The notes: generated by a model not told the origin, from the letters alone. Positions 1-6,316 are shown, counted from the stretch's first letter. The stretch is DNA of 6,395 nt from an uncultured Oscillospiraceae bacterium (GCA_910588415.1 CAJUPK010000067.1:5972-12366); one strand, 5' to 3'. Made by a program: numbers and translations.

Positions 1-1
1 G

Positions 2-460
2 GAGGAGTTTTGGGCGCTTTTGCAGCGCCAGGACCTGAACCGGTATATGGAGATCGTCTTCTGCGGCTATGGAGAGCCAGCCTGCCGCTGGGACGACATG
101 ATGTGGCTTTGCGACAAGATCCGCGCAGCCGGCTCTCACTTTATCCGCATCAACACCAACGGGCTGGCCAACCTGCTGACTGGACGCAATGCCGCCTTGG
201 AACTGGACGGCCGGGCGGACGCGGTGTCCATCAGCCTGAACGCCAGCACGCCCGAAGGCTATGACCGCCTTTGCCACAGCCGCTTTGGCCCCCAGGCCCT
301 GCCAGCCATTCTGCGCTTTACCAGTACAGCGGTGCTGAACGTGCCCCATGTACGCATGACAGTGGTAGGCACCATGCCCAAGGCAGAGCAGGAAGCCTGC
401 CGCCAGCTGGCCGAGAGTGTGGGCGCAGATTTTATGGTGAGAGAATATATTCCTGAATAA
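2..460 (+). CDS. TatD-associated radical SAM protein, C-terminal part (5' end outside window)
   Basis: The frame is open from the window edge to TAA at 458-460, so only about the last 152 residues are present. Visible radical SAM core features are VFCGYGEP (the GGEP-like SAM-binding element, codons near 53-80), RINTNGLANL (the strand carrying a TNG motif, near 146-175) and SISLNAS (near 228-249). This pattern, with the ending FMVREYIPE, matches what I know of the radical SAM proteins found beside or fused to TatD-family nucleases (the TatD-linked radical SAM group). The CxxxCxxC motif that binds the [4Fe-4S] cluster would lie upstream and cannot be seen. Family members are presumed cytoplasmic iron-sulfur enzymes that cleave S-adenosylmethionine, but I know of no established substrate. 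Family assignment is by pattern recognition. A tatD gene just upstream would be expected. Confidence 0.85.
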   Translation, partial: EEFWALLQRQDLNRYMEIVFCGYGEPACRWDDMMWLCDKIRAAGSHFIRINTNGLANLLTGRNAALELDGRADAVSISLNASTPEGYDRLCHSRFGPQALPAILRFTSTAVLNVPHVRMTVVGTMPKAEQEACRQLAESVGADFMVREYIPE

Positions 461-531
461 GCGGCAAGCTAAAGGAAAACGCTGCCACCCAATGCGCGGC
501 GTAAAAACCGAAGAAAGGAACGGCAACTGCC

Positions 532-714
532 ATGAGGCGTTTTCCTTTGCTTTGCGCACTGCTGCTGGGGCTGGCCCTGGGGCTGGCCGGCTGCTCTGTC
601 TCTGCGGGCCCGGCCCAGGGCTATGAGCTGGGCGGGCTGCGGCGGGTCATACTGTTTCAAAAGCTGCCCTCTCCCAGCCCGGCGGTTTCGCCTTTGCCCA
701 GGCGGCCTGCCTGA
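532..714 (+). CDS. Small putative lipoprotein, possibly truncated by a frameshift
   Basis: The 60-residue product begins with a type II signal peptide: MRRF, then a leucine-rich core, then the lipobox LAGC with the lipidated cysteine at residue 21. The start ATG follows AGAAAGGA (513-519) by about 12 bases, and the gene lies 71 bases after the radical SAM gene. The mature part is only about 40 residues, ends in a proline-rich stretch (PSPSPAVSPLPRRPA) and matches no family I recognise. A frameshift is possible: moving into the -1 frame at the A-run 659-662 gives a continuous reading to TAG at 768-770 (QKAALSQPGGFAFAQAACLS and onward), about 79 residues in all, with codon use that still looks coding. 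It may be a genuine small lipoprotein, a decayed remnant, or an assembly indel. The signal peptide is the best-supported part. Confidence 0.45.
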   Translation: MRRFPLLCALLLGLALGLAGCSVSAGPAQGYELGGLRRVILFQKLPSPSPAVSPLPRRPA

Positions 715-1030
715 GCGGAACTTTCGGCGCGCTGAGCCCTTCGGGGCTCTATTTGCGCCAGAAACGATAGGCACTGCCAGGCCGCACTTCGCAGAGACGG
801 CGCCTGGTCTCTACGAGAGAAAAAACTTCTTGGAGCCGTATAACCCTTAGGACAGAAAAGGCGCAAGCAAATCCTGTACAAAAGCCGTATACCCTGTGCG
901 GGTCTGCCTGTACCCTATTGAGTGGACCGGAATCTTATTGGGAGGATTTGGGTCCGCTCAAAATTGTCAGAATTTGTAAATAAACTTTTATTCACTTTAC
1001 TTTTCCATGTCCTTCCCCTTGGTTCCGCGC
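715..1030. other. Intergenic stretch without a convincing gene
   Basis: No frame here has both a credible start with a ribosome site and coding-like codon use. The stretch contains the possible frameshifted tail of the lipoprotein gene (to 770) and an overlapping pair of inverted repeats: CCAGGC 777-782 with GCCTGG 802-807, and AGAGAC 793-798 with GTCTCT 807-812. No T-tract follows, so this is not an obvious intrinsic terminator. AGCCGTATA occurs twice, at 834-842 and 883-891. From about 940 the sequence becomes AT-rich, which fits the approach to the promoter at 1031. Confidence 0.5.
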
Positions 1031-1059
1031 TTGACAGGGGCCTCTTTTGCGTGTACAAT
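1031..1059 (+). promoter_or_regulatory. Near-consensus SigA/sigma-70 promoter
   Basis: A perfect -35 box TTGACA (1031-1036) is followed after exactly 17 bases by TACAAT (1054-1059), one mismatch from the consensus -10. The upstream 60 bases are AT-rich. Transcription would start near 1065-1068 on the + strand. The nearest well-supported start codon downstream is the GTG at 1503 of the TPM-domain gene, so the promoter implies either a leader of about 435 bases or a separate short transcript. Confidence 0.75.
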
Positions 1060-1124
1060 AAAACTGGTTATCTTTGTACGCAGCCTTTATTAGGAAACGC
1101 ACGTAAAAATCCGTACATGCCATT

Positions 1125-1158
1125 CTTTCAGCCGGGGGGCAGAATCGTCTGGCTGAAA
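1125..1158 (+). other. Stem-loop in the leader RNA
   Basis: CTTTCAGCC (1125-1133) can pair with GGCTGAAA (1151-1158) as an 8 bp stem around a 17-base loop that begins with a G-run. It lies about 60 bases after the predicted transcription start. The following bases (AGAGGGC) have no T-tract, so it is not a standard terminator. Confidence 0.4.
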
Positions 1159-1378
1159 AGAGGGCAAATTCCGCTTTTCGTCTGTGTCCGCTGTGTATGC
1201 TCCTATACCCTTTGCTTTTCGTTATTTTGTCAAAGCCCAGAGCCTGTTTGAAACACGGACAGCGGCGCTTTTGTCCCAGCAGGGTGCTTTCTGAAGCGGA
1301 AGTCCTGGAAACCCGGAAACAGGGAGGGGTTCTCCTACACCTTTCTCTCTCCGGCAGGAAGCCGTCCTCTGTTTTCCC

Positions 1379-1415
1379 ATACGTCTTATACGTTGTTATA
1401 TGCTTTATACGCTTT
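1379..1415. repeat. Short degenerate tandem repeat, 9-10 bp period
   Basis: The units ATACGTCTT, ATACGTTGTT, ATATGCTTT and ATACGCTTT begin at 1379, 1388, 1398 and 1407, spaced 9, 10 and 9 bases. The repeat lies about 90-125 bases upstream of the TPM start. The spacing is close to one DNA helical turn, which would suit a repeated protein-binding site, although chance in an AT-rich stretch is possible. Confidence 0.35.
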
Positions 1416-1502
1416 AGCGCAGATACAGCAAAATATCCAGGTATTTCGGCCCCCGTCCGGTGTTATGCGGAGCCGTGGGCCAGAGGAGAGGTAGATGAAA
1501 CC

Positions 1503-2444
1503 GTGAAAGCCGTACCGTTAGGCAGGCCGGACGCCGCCCGCCTGAAATTTTTCCGGCACATTTTGCCGAAGCTTGCAACCTTTTTCCTTCTTTTGGCGTT
1601 CTTATATGGTAGTGGACTGTGTTTCTCCGTCCAGGCCGAGGGTACGGAAAGCGCCGCCCCCCAGCCTCCCCAGCCGGGACCGGATTTCTACTATCTGGAC
1701 CAGGCCAATGTGCTCAGTGACGCCACCCGGTCGGCCATTTTGGAAAAGAACGGCCAGCTGTACCAGGCCTACGGCGTGCAGCTGGTGGTTCTTACTGTAG
1801 ACGCCCTGCCCAGCGGCAGCTACAGCCAGCGGGTAGCCTATCTGCGCCAGGTGATGAGCAGCTGGCAGATTGGCGGGAGTGATGGACGGGGGCTGCTTTT
1901 GGCCCTGGCCATTGGAGACGACGACTATCTGGTGGCGGCCGGGGACCGTTTGAAGCCCCATTTTACCACGGACACCCTGAAGGGCCTGCTGGACGCCCAG
2001 CTGGAGCCGGACTTTCAGGCAAAAGCCTATGACAGCGGAGCTGCTAAATTTTTTGCGGAAGCCGCCGCTCAGGCGGAGACCTATTGTGCCGCCCACCCGG
2101 AGCTGTTCTCTGAGAGCCCCAGCAAAAGCCCTGCCCCTGCTGGACCGAATTTGGGAAAAAAGAAGAACACCGGCAACCAGGTATTGCTGTGGGTGGGGGT
2201 TTCCGCTGGAGCTGTGGCTGTGGTGTGCATAGCCGTCTTTCTGCTGGCGGGCCGCAGCGGCCGCTCCAGAAGGAACACCCGCCACACTGTACATAGGCGC
2301 ACCTCTCTGATCACCCCCTCCCGCACCAATGTGCTGCGCCATGAAAGCCGTCCCACGGTTTTGATCAAGTCCTCTCAACGCTCCTCTGCCGGGGGCTATA
2401 AAAGCCAGAAGACCACCCGGAGCCGGAGCGACTGGCGGCAGTAG
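1503..2444 (+). CDS. Secreted TPM-domain protein with C-terminal membrane anchor
   Basis: This 313-residue protein starts at GTG 1503, preceded by AGGAGAGG (1484-1491, 11 bases away). The start is chosen because a signal peptide follows at once: basic residues through about 23, hydrophobic core 24-38, likely cleavage after SVQA (45). A TPM domain spans roughly 62-200: it opens with FYYLDQANVLSD, continues with QLVVLTVDALPSG, then WQIGGSDGRGLLLALAIGDD. A transmembrane helix (VLLWVGVSAGAVAVVCIAVF, from 227) leads to a cytoplasmic tail of about 60 residues rich in Arg, Ser and Thr. The bulk of the TPM domain would sit outside the membrane. TPM domains (Psb32/TLP18.3/MOLO-1 group) are linked to acid phosphatase activity and to assembly or repair of membrane complexes; the bacterial role is not settled. 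It may share promoter 1031-1059. A terminator-like hairpin separates it from the MBOAT gene, so co-transcription is uncertain. Confidence 0.8.
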   Translation: MKAVPLGRPDAARLKFFRHILPKLATFFLLLAFLYGSGLCFSVQAEGTESAAPQPPQPGPDFYYLDQANVLSDATRSAILEKNGQLYQAYGVQLVVLTVDALPSGSYSQRVAYLRQVMSSWQIGGSDGRGLLLALAIGDDDYLVAAGDRLKPHFTTDTLKGLLDAQLEPDFQAKAYDSGAAKFFAEAAAQAETYCAAHPELFSESPSKSPAPAGPNLGKKKNTGNQVLLWVGVSAGAVAVVCIAVFLLAGRSGRSRRNTRHTVHRRTSLITPSRTNVLRHESRPTVLIKSSQRSSAGGYKSQKTTRSRSDWRQ

Positions 2445-2466
2445 AGCCGCTGCCCTTTCTGCCATC

Positions 2467-2499
2467 CTCTGCCTGAAGCCCGCCGGCTTTTTGGCAGAG
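2467..2499 (+). terminator. Terminator-like nested hairpin after the TPM gene
   Basis: The inner hairpin AAGCC (2476-2480), loop CGCC, GGCTT (2485-2489) runs directly into a T-tract (2488-2492), as in an intrinsic terminator. An outer 7 bp stem, CTCTGCC (2467-2473) with GGCAGAG (2493-2499), encloses it. The short inner stem suggests weak or partial termination, which would let some transcription continue into the MBOAT gene. Confidence 0.5.
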
Positions 2500-2501
2500 C
2501 A

Positions 2502-2517
2502 CCCCCGCAGCCGGGGG
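2502..2517 (+). other. GC-rich hairpin in the MBOAT gene leader
   Basis: CCCCCG (2502-2507) pairs perfectly with CGGGGG (2512-2517) around the loop CAGC. No T-tract follows. Further on, CCAGCG (2526-2531) can pair with CGCTGG (2555-2560), closing just before the ribosome site AGAAGGAG (2561-2568). Such structures could influence initiation of the MBOAT gene, or could simply reflect GC-rich composition. Confidence 0.3.
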
Positions 2518-2576
2518 AATTTCCGCCAGCGCACCCCCTGCTTTCCTTTGGGACCGCTGGAGAAGGAGCCTGCACC

Positions 2577-3998
2577 ATGGTATTTGCCGATCTCTTTTTC
2601 ATATATTGCTTTTTGCCCCTCTGCCTGCTCTGCTATCTGCTGGCACGCAGCCTGCCCGCCAAAAACTGGGTGCTGATTGTCTTTTCCCTGGTTTTTTACG
2701 CCTGGGGCGAGCCTCTGTGGATTGTTCTGCTGCTGTTCAGCTCCCTGCTGAACTGGGGCGTAGGCCTGCTGATTGAGCGCAGCCGAGGAAGCGGGGGCGC
2801 TAAAGCGGCTGTGGCCCTGGGCATTGTCATTGACATTGCCCTGCTGGTGGTGTTTAAATACAGCGGCTTTCTTGTGGAGAACATCAACGGCCTGACCGGG
2901 GCCGCCCTGCCTGTGCCTCAGTTCCGGATGCCCATTGGCATCAGCTTCTTCACCTTCCAGGCCATCTCCTATGTGCTGGACTGCTACTGGGAGAGCGTGA
3001 AGGTGCAGCGGCGGTACAGCCGCTTTCTGCTGTACCTGTCCCTGTTCCCCCAGCTAATTGCCGGGCCTATCGTGCGGTACAGCGTAGTGGAGGACGAGAT
3101 CGAGGACCGCCACGCCTCTATAACGGACGTGTGCGAGGGCGCTCTGCGGGTGATTGTGGGCCTGGCAAAAAAGGTGATTTTGGCCAACAACCTGTGGGTG
3201 ATTGTGGACACCTTCTTCGGCAAGGACATTGCCGGGCTCTCCATGCTGGGAACCTGGTACACGGTGATTGTGTACTCCCTGTACGTCTACTTTGACTTCA
3301 GCGGGTACTCGGACATTGCCATTGGCCTGGGCCGGATGTTCGGCTTCCACTTTGACGAGAACTTCCGGCACCCCTTTGCCTGCAAGACCATTGCGGAGTT
3401 TTGGCAGCGCTGGCACATCTCCCTGGGTTCCTTTTTCCGGGACTATCTGCTGTACGTCCCTATTTTTGGCAAAAACCGCAAATATCTCAGCCTGTTTCTG
3501 GTGTGGTTCTGCACGGGCGTGTGGCATGGCGCCGCCTGGAACTACATAATCTGGGGCCTGTACTTTGGCTGCTTCATCTTTTTTGAGCAGAAGCTGGGCA
3601 AGAAGCGCATCAAGAAGTGGCCTGTCTGGTGGAAGCATATTTACAGCAAGCTGGTTATTATCATTGGCTTCGGTATCTTCTACTTTGAGGACCTGGGCCA
3701 GCTGGGGCTGTTTTTCCAAAACATCTTTGGTATCAGCGCCCTGAGCGGCGCCGTGCCCCTGTGGGACCCCATCACCTGGAGCTCCTTCCTGAACAACCTG
3801 TTTTTAGTGTGCGGCTCCGCGGTGATCAGTATGCCCCTGCTGCCCAAGGTAAAGGCTTTCTTTTTGGAGAGCCCCAGCGACAAGCTGTATATTGCCGGGC
3901 GGATTGGCTCGGCGGCTGCCTGCCTGGGCCTGCTGGCTATTGTAAGCATCCTGCTGGTGGACTCCACCAACAATGTGTTTCTATATTGGCGGTTCTAA
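2577..3998 (+). CDS. MBOAT family O-acyltransferase (AlgI/DltB-like)
   Basis: This 473-residue polytopic membrane protein is of typical AlgI length. ATG 2577 follows AGAAGGAG (2561-2568) with 8 bases between. Family signatures appear in order: FFTFQAISYVLDCYW (124-138), FPQLIAGPIVRY (157-168), YFDFSGYSDIAIGLGRMFGF (238-257), NFRHPF (262-267), EFWQRWHISLGSFFRDYL (from 274, with His280), and the hallmark GVWHGAAWNYIIWG with His317, the presumed catalytic histidine. The protein has many hydrophobic helices and no cleavable signal. MBOAT proteins of this branch form a funnel or channel that hands an acyl group from a cytoplasmic donor to an extracytoplasmic acceptor, as in alginate acetylation and teichoic acid D-alanylation. 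The DHHW-family gene that follows is the expected partner that modifies the exported polymer. The donor and polymer cannot be told from the sequence. No key residue appears to be missing. Confidence 0.95.
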   Translation: MVFADLFFIYCFLPLCLLCYLLARSLPAKNWVLIVFSLVFYAWGEPLWIVLLLFSSLLNWGVGLLIERSRGSGGAKAAVALGIVIDIALLVVFKYSGFLVENINGLTGAALPVPQFRMPIGISFFTFQAISYVLDCYWESVKVQRRYSRFLLYLSLFPQLIAGPIVRYSVVEDEIEDRHASITDVCEGALRVIVGLAKKVILANNLWVIVDTFFGKDIAGLSMLGTWYTVIVYSLYVYFDFSGYSDIAIGLGRMFGFHFDENFRHPFACKTIAEFWQRWHISLGSFFRDYLLYVPIFGKNRKYLSLFLVWFCTGVWHGAAWNYIIWGLYFGCFIFFEQKLGKKRIKKWPVWWKHIYSKLVIIIGFGIFYFEDLGQLGLFFQNIFGISALSGAVPLWDPITWSSFLNNLFLVCGSAVISMPLLPKVKAFFLESPSDKLYIAGRIGSAAACLGLLAIVSILLVDSTNNVFLYWRF

Positions 3999-4249
3999 GA
4001 TGTAGTTCTATGGGGGTTTTGCGCGCTTTTTTTGACAGATTTTGGCGTCTCCCGCGCCAAGAACCCGCTTAAAAATCTGCATACCCTAAGACCTGTATCC
4101 TTGACCCGCCCTGCCCTATGTACGGAAATTTTTGTGCCGCTTTAGGCAGGCAAAGGGAACAGCCTTTGACGCGAAAGGGACCTTTTCCCCAGCGCCTGGG
4201 TTGTGAACCGCGGTTCTGAGCCTAGCTGCCCTGCCAAAAGGAGGATTTC
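3999..4249. other. Hairpin-rich spacer between the MBOAT and DHHW genes
   Basis: This 251-base gap is long for two functionally linked genes and contains no credible ORF. Inverted repeats are frequent. CAGATTTT (4036-4043) pairs with AAAATCTG (4072-4079) around the overlapping small hairpin TTGGCG/CGCCAA (4042-4060). CAAAGG/CCTTTG spans 4151-4168, CCCAG/CTGGG spans 4188-4200, and GAACCGCGGTTC (4205-4216) is a perfect palindrome. The T-run 4027-4033 follows GCGCGC but lacks a good terminator stem. TTGACA at 4032-4037 has no matching -10 box. I see no clear promoter. Confidence 0.45.
4205..4216. promoter_or_regulatory. Perfect 12-bp palindrome upstream of the DHHW gene
   Basis: GAACCGCGGTTC is fully self-complementary and lies 33 bases before the DHHW start codon and 19 bases before its ribosome site AAAAGGAGG (4236-4244). 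It could be an operator for a dimeric regulator or part of an RNA hairpin. No regulator gene or second copy of the site is visible here to support either reading. Confidence 0.25.
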
Positions 4250-6316
4250 ATGGACACCAAACACATGCAAAGCCCCAACTCCCGCCGTCCCTCTCAGCAG
4301 CCCCTGCCGACAGTGGTCCGGCGGCCCACGGAGAGCCAGAGCCAAACCCAGTCTACCCGTCCCCTGTCTCCCCAGCCAGCCCGTACGCGGAATTTTACCA
4401 AAAACTATATTCAGAATTATGGGGCCACCCATGCCCAGAGCCAGACTGTGAAGACCTACCGCCAGGACTCGGACCGCCTGCGCAGCCAGTACCGCCCGGA
4501 CTACACCCAGACCATGAGTTTGAATTTGAACCGGACCATCCAGCGGGAGAATCCCTCGGACTTGATTCGTGAATATGTTCCGGCCACGCACCGGACCTAT
4601 ACCCTGCCCCGGGAGGAGATCTACCGGTCCGGCGCGAAAAAGCGCGGGGGCGGGACCTGGCAAACCAGCCAGAGGGACTCCCTGGGGGACCTGGAGAGGG
4701 ATACCGCCATACCGGAGGAAGAGGCCTATCCCTCTGATTATGGGGAGGAGGATTCCGCCATTGTGCGGGAGTTCAGCCCTGCTGCCCAGCAGAGAGAGGA
4801 ACAGGCTGCCCAGGCCAAGCCCCGCCGGAAAAAAGCGGACCGCCGGGCCCTGCTGGAAAAGCGCCTGTCCCTGGTGGTGGCTGGCCTGCTGAGCTTTTGC
4901 TTTATTGCTGCTGTTGCCCTGCTGGCCCTGCTGCCCCGGTCCACCAAATCCATGATTGAAAAGCGGGAGCTGGCCTCCTTTCCCCTGTTCTCCCTGCAGA
5001 ATTATTTCTCTGGGGAATTCACCGCAGGCGTGGCCACTTTTTATGACGACACGGTTCCCTACCGGGATGACCTGAAAAACGCGGGCAACAACTTCAAGGC
5101 TCTGTTTGGCCTGCCCGCCTCTGAGAACTCCGTGGAGATTGTGGGCAATATCCAGAAGGTGGACAAAAAGCCTGCCGGGGACAACGCCAGTCAGGCCCAG
5201 CCCCCTGCCCAGGGCAGTTCCCCTGGGGAGAGCCCGGCTCCTGCCCAGTCTACCGCCGCTCCGGCTGACCCGGGACCAGCGGTGTCCCAGATTGGCACTG
5301 GTATGGACGCCTCTCTGGAGGGCGCGGCTGGCCGCCGTATGGAGATTCCCACGCCTCCCCCGGCGGAGAATCCCTTCCGTCAGGCCGACGAGGTGGACAA
5401 TGGCGGCAACGGGGTGATTGTGGTGAAGCAGGCTGGCCATTACCGGGGCATGGAGCCCTACTATGGCACCTCTGACATGGCGGAGGGCTATGTGGCCGGA
5501 CTGAACCAGCTGCACTCCCAGCTGGGAGACAGCGTGAAGCTCTGGTCCATGCCCGCGCCTCTGGCCTGCCAGTTCTACCTGCCGGACAGCCACTCGGAAT
5601 ACTCCACGGACCAGTCCCAATGCTTTGACCAGGTCCACGCCCAGCTGAACGGGGTCCAGGGAATCAACATTTGCCCTGTGCTTTCCCAGCATGTGGAGGA
5701 GCCCATCTACTGCCGGACAGACCATCACTGGCAGCCATTGGGGGCCTACTACGCGGCCCAGGCCTTTGCCCAGGCCGCTGGGGTGCCCTTTGACGACCTG
5801 AACACCTATACCCCTGGAAAGGTAGAGGGCTTTGTGGGCAGCATGTACTCCTTCAGCGAGAGCGCCAAGCTTCTCAACGACCCGGAGGACTTCACCTACT
5901 ACACCCCTGGTTCTCCCTACACGGCCACCTACTACACCACGGCCCTGGAGCCCACCGACCTGGATGACACGGACCTGTTCGCCCAGGGGGTGGACAGCTA
6001 CAACGCCTACGAGTATTACCTGCATGGGGACCAGTATATTGTCAAGGTGGACACCCAGGTGCAGAACGGCCGCAAGCTGCTGATCATCAAGGACAGCTAT
6101 GGCAACGCGGAGGTGCCCTTCCTGGTGGGGTCCTTCCAGCAGATCTATGTGGCGGACGTGCGCTATCTGGAGCGCAATCTAGTAAGCTTTGCCAAGGATT
6201 TGGGCATCACGGATGTGCTGTTTACCCTGTCTGCCTTCTCGCTGGTAGGCGACAACGGGGACAACATCAACACGCTGATCACCCAGAACGCCGGGGAGAC
6301 AGTGGCGCTTCCCTAA
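4250..6316 (+). CDS. DHHW family (AlgJ/AlgX-like) protein with long cytoplasmic N-terminal extension
   Basis: This 688-residue protein starts at ATG 4250, 5 bases after AAAAGGAGG (4236-4244). Residues 1-205 are polar, rich in Gln, Arg, Ser and Pro, and look disordered; LIREYVPA (105-112) recurs as IVREFSPA (171-178). One transmembrane helix (206-229) leads out of the cell. The outer part begins with EKRELASFP (237-245) and FYDDTVPYRDD (ending 274), typical of AlgJ/DHHW proteins. A Pro/Ala/Ser-rich stretch (about 306-383) precedes the core: KLWSMPAP, then CRTDHHWQPLGAYY with DHHW at 491-494, then LLIIKDSYGNAEVPFL with Ser616. By analogy with AlgJ/AlgX, Asp491, His493 and Ser616 would form an SGNH-type triad. 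It would act outside the membrane with the upstream MBOAT protein to O-acylate a surface polymer. DHHW proteins are often several hundred residues with a short N-terminus, so the tail is unusual. Confidence 0.9.
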   Translation: MDTKHMQSPNSRRPSQQPLPTVVRRPTESQSQTQSTRPLSPQPARTRNFTKNYIQNYGATHAQSQTVKTYRQDSDRLRSQYRPDYTQTMSLNLNRTIQRENPSDLIREYVPATHRTYTLPREEIYRSGAKKRGGGTWQTSQRDSLGDLERDTAIPEEEAYPSDYGEEDSAIVREFSPAAQQREEQAAQAKPRRKKADRRALLEKRLSLVVAGLLSFCFIAAVALLALLPRSTKSMIEKRELASFPLFSLQNYFSGEFTAGVATFYDDTVPYRDDLKNAGNNFKALFGLPASENSVEIVGNIQKVDKKPAGDNASQAQPPAQGSSPGESPAPAQSTAAPADPGPAVSQIGTGMDASLEGAAGRRMEIPTPPPAENPFRQADEVDNGGNGVIVVKQAGHYRGMEPYYGTSDMAEGYVAGLNQLHSQLGDSVKLWSMPAPLACQFYLPDSHSEYSTDQSQCFDQVHAQLNGVQGINICPVLSQHVEEPIYCRTDHHWQPLGAYYAAQAFAQAAGVPFDDLNTYTPGKVEGFVGSMYSFSESAKLLNDPEDFTYYTPGSPYTATYYTTALEPTDLDDTDLFAQGVDSYNAYEYYLHGDQYIVKVDTQVQNGRKLLIIKDSYGNAEVPFLVGSFQQIYVADVRYLERNLVSFAKDLGITDVLFTLSAFSLVGDNGDNINTLITQNAGETVALP

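Larger units (their letters stand above)
1066..1502 (+). other. Long untranslated leader or small-RNA region before the TPM gene
   Basis: This stretch lies between the predicted transcription start and the TPM start codon. Frames running through it (including an in-frame extension of the TPM gene back to 1197) lack a ribosome site and have codon use unlike the neighbours, so I read it as non-coding. It contains a stem-loop at 1125-1158, an ATACG-type tandem repeat at 1379-1411, and the inverted repeat CGCT-TT-AGCG at 1410-1419. I matched it to no known riboswitch or leader family by eye. It could be a regulated 5' leader, a small RNA, or decayed coding sequence. Confidence 0.35.

Noticed and set aside
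922..1251. A 109-codon + strand frame across the promoter region
   Set aside because: It spans the near-consensus promoter, has no good ribosome site, and its product shows no domain or coding-like composition.
1197..1502. In-frame upstream extension of the TPM gene
   Set aside because: It lacks a ribosome site, its codon use is unlike the rest of the gene, and it would bury the signal peptide more than 100 residues into the protein.
1602..2534. A 310-codon minus-strand frame opposite the TPM gene
   Set aside because: It has no recognisable domain and runs through the terminator-like region, while the + strand encodes a signal peptide, a TPM domain and a membrane helix.
4032..4060. TTGACA at 4032 as a promoter for the DHHW gene
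   Set aside because: No acceptable -10 box occurs 16-18 bases downstream; the sequence there is CGCCAA-like and part of a hairpin.
4101..4129. TTGACC at 4101 as a -35 box
   Set aside because: The hexamer at the proper distance is GGAAAT, far from a -10 consensus. TATGTA is only 10 bases away.
4142..6025. A 627-codon open frame on the minus strand opposite the DHHW gene
   Set aside because: The + strand frame has clear DHHW-family motifs, a membrane helix and a strong ribosome site. The minus-strand product is rich in Gly, Val, Leu, His and Arg with no recognisable domain, as expected for the complement of GC-biased codons.
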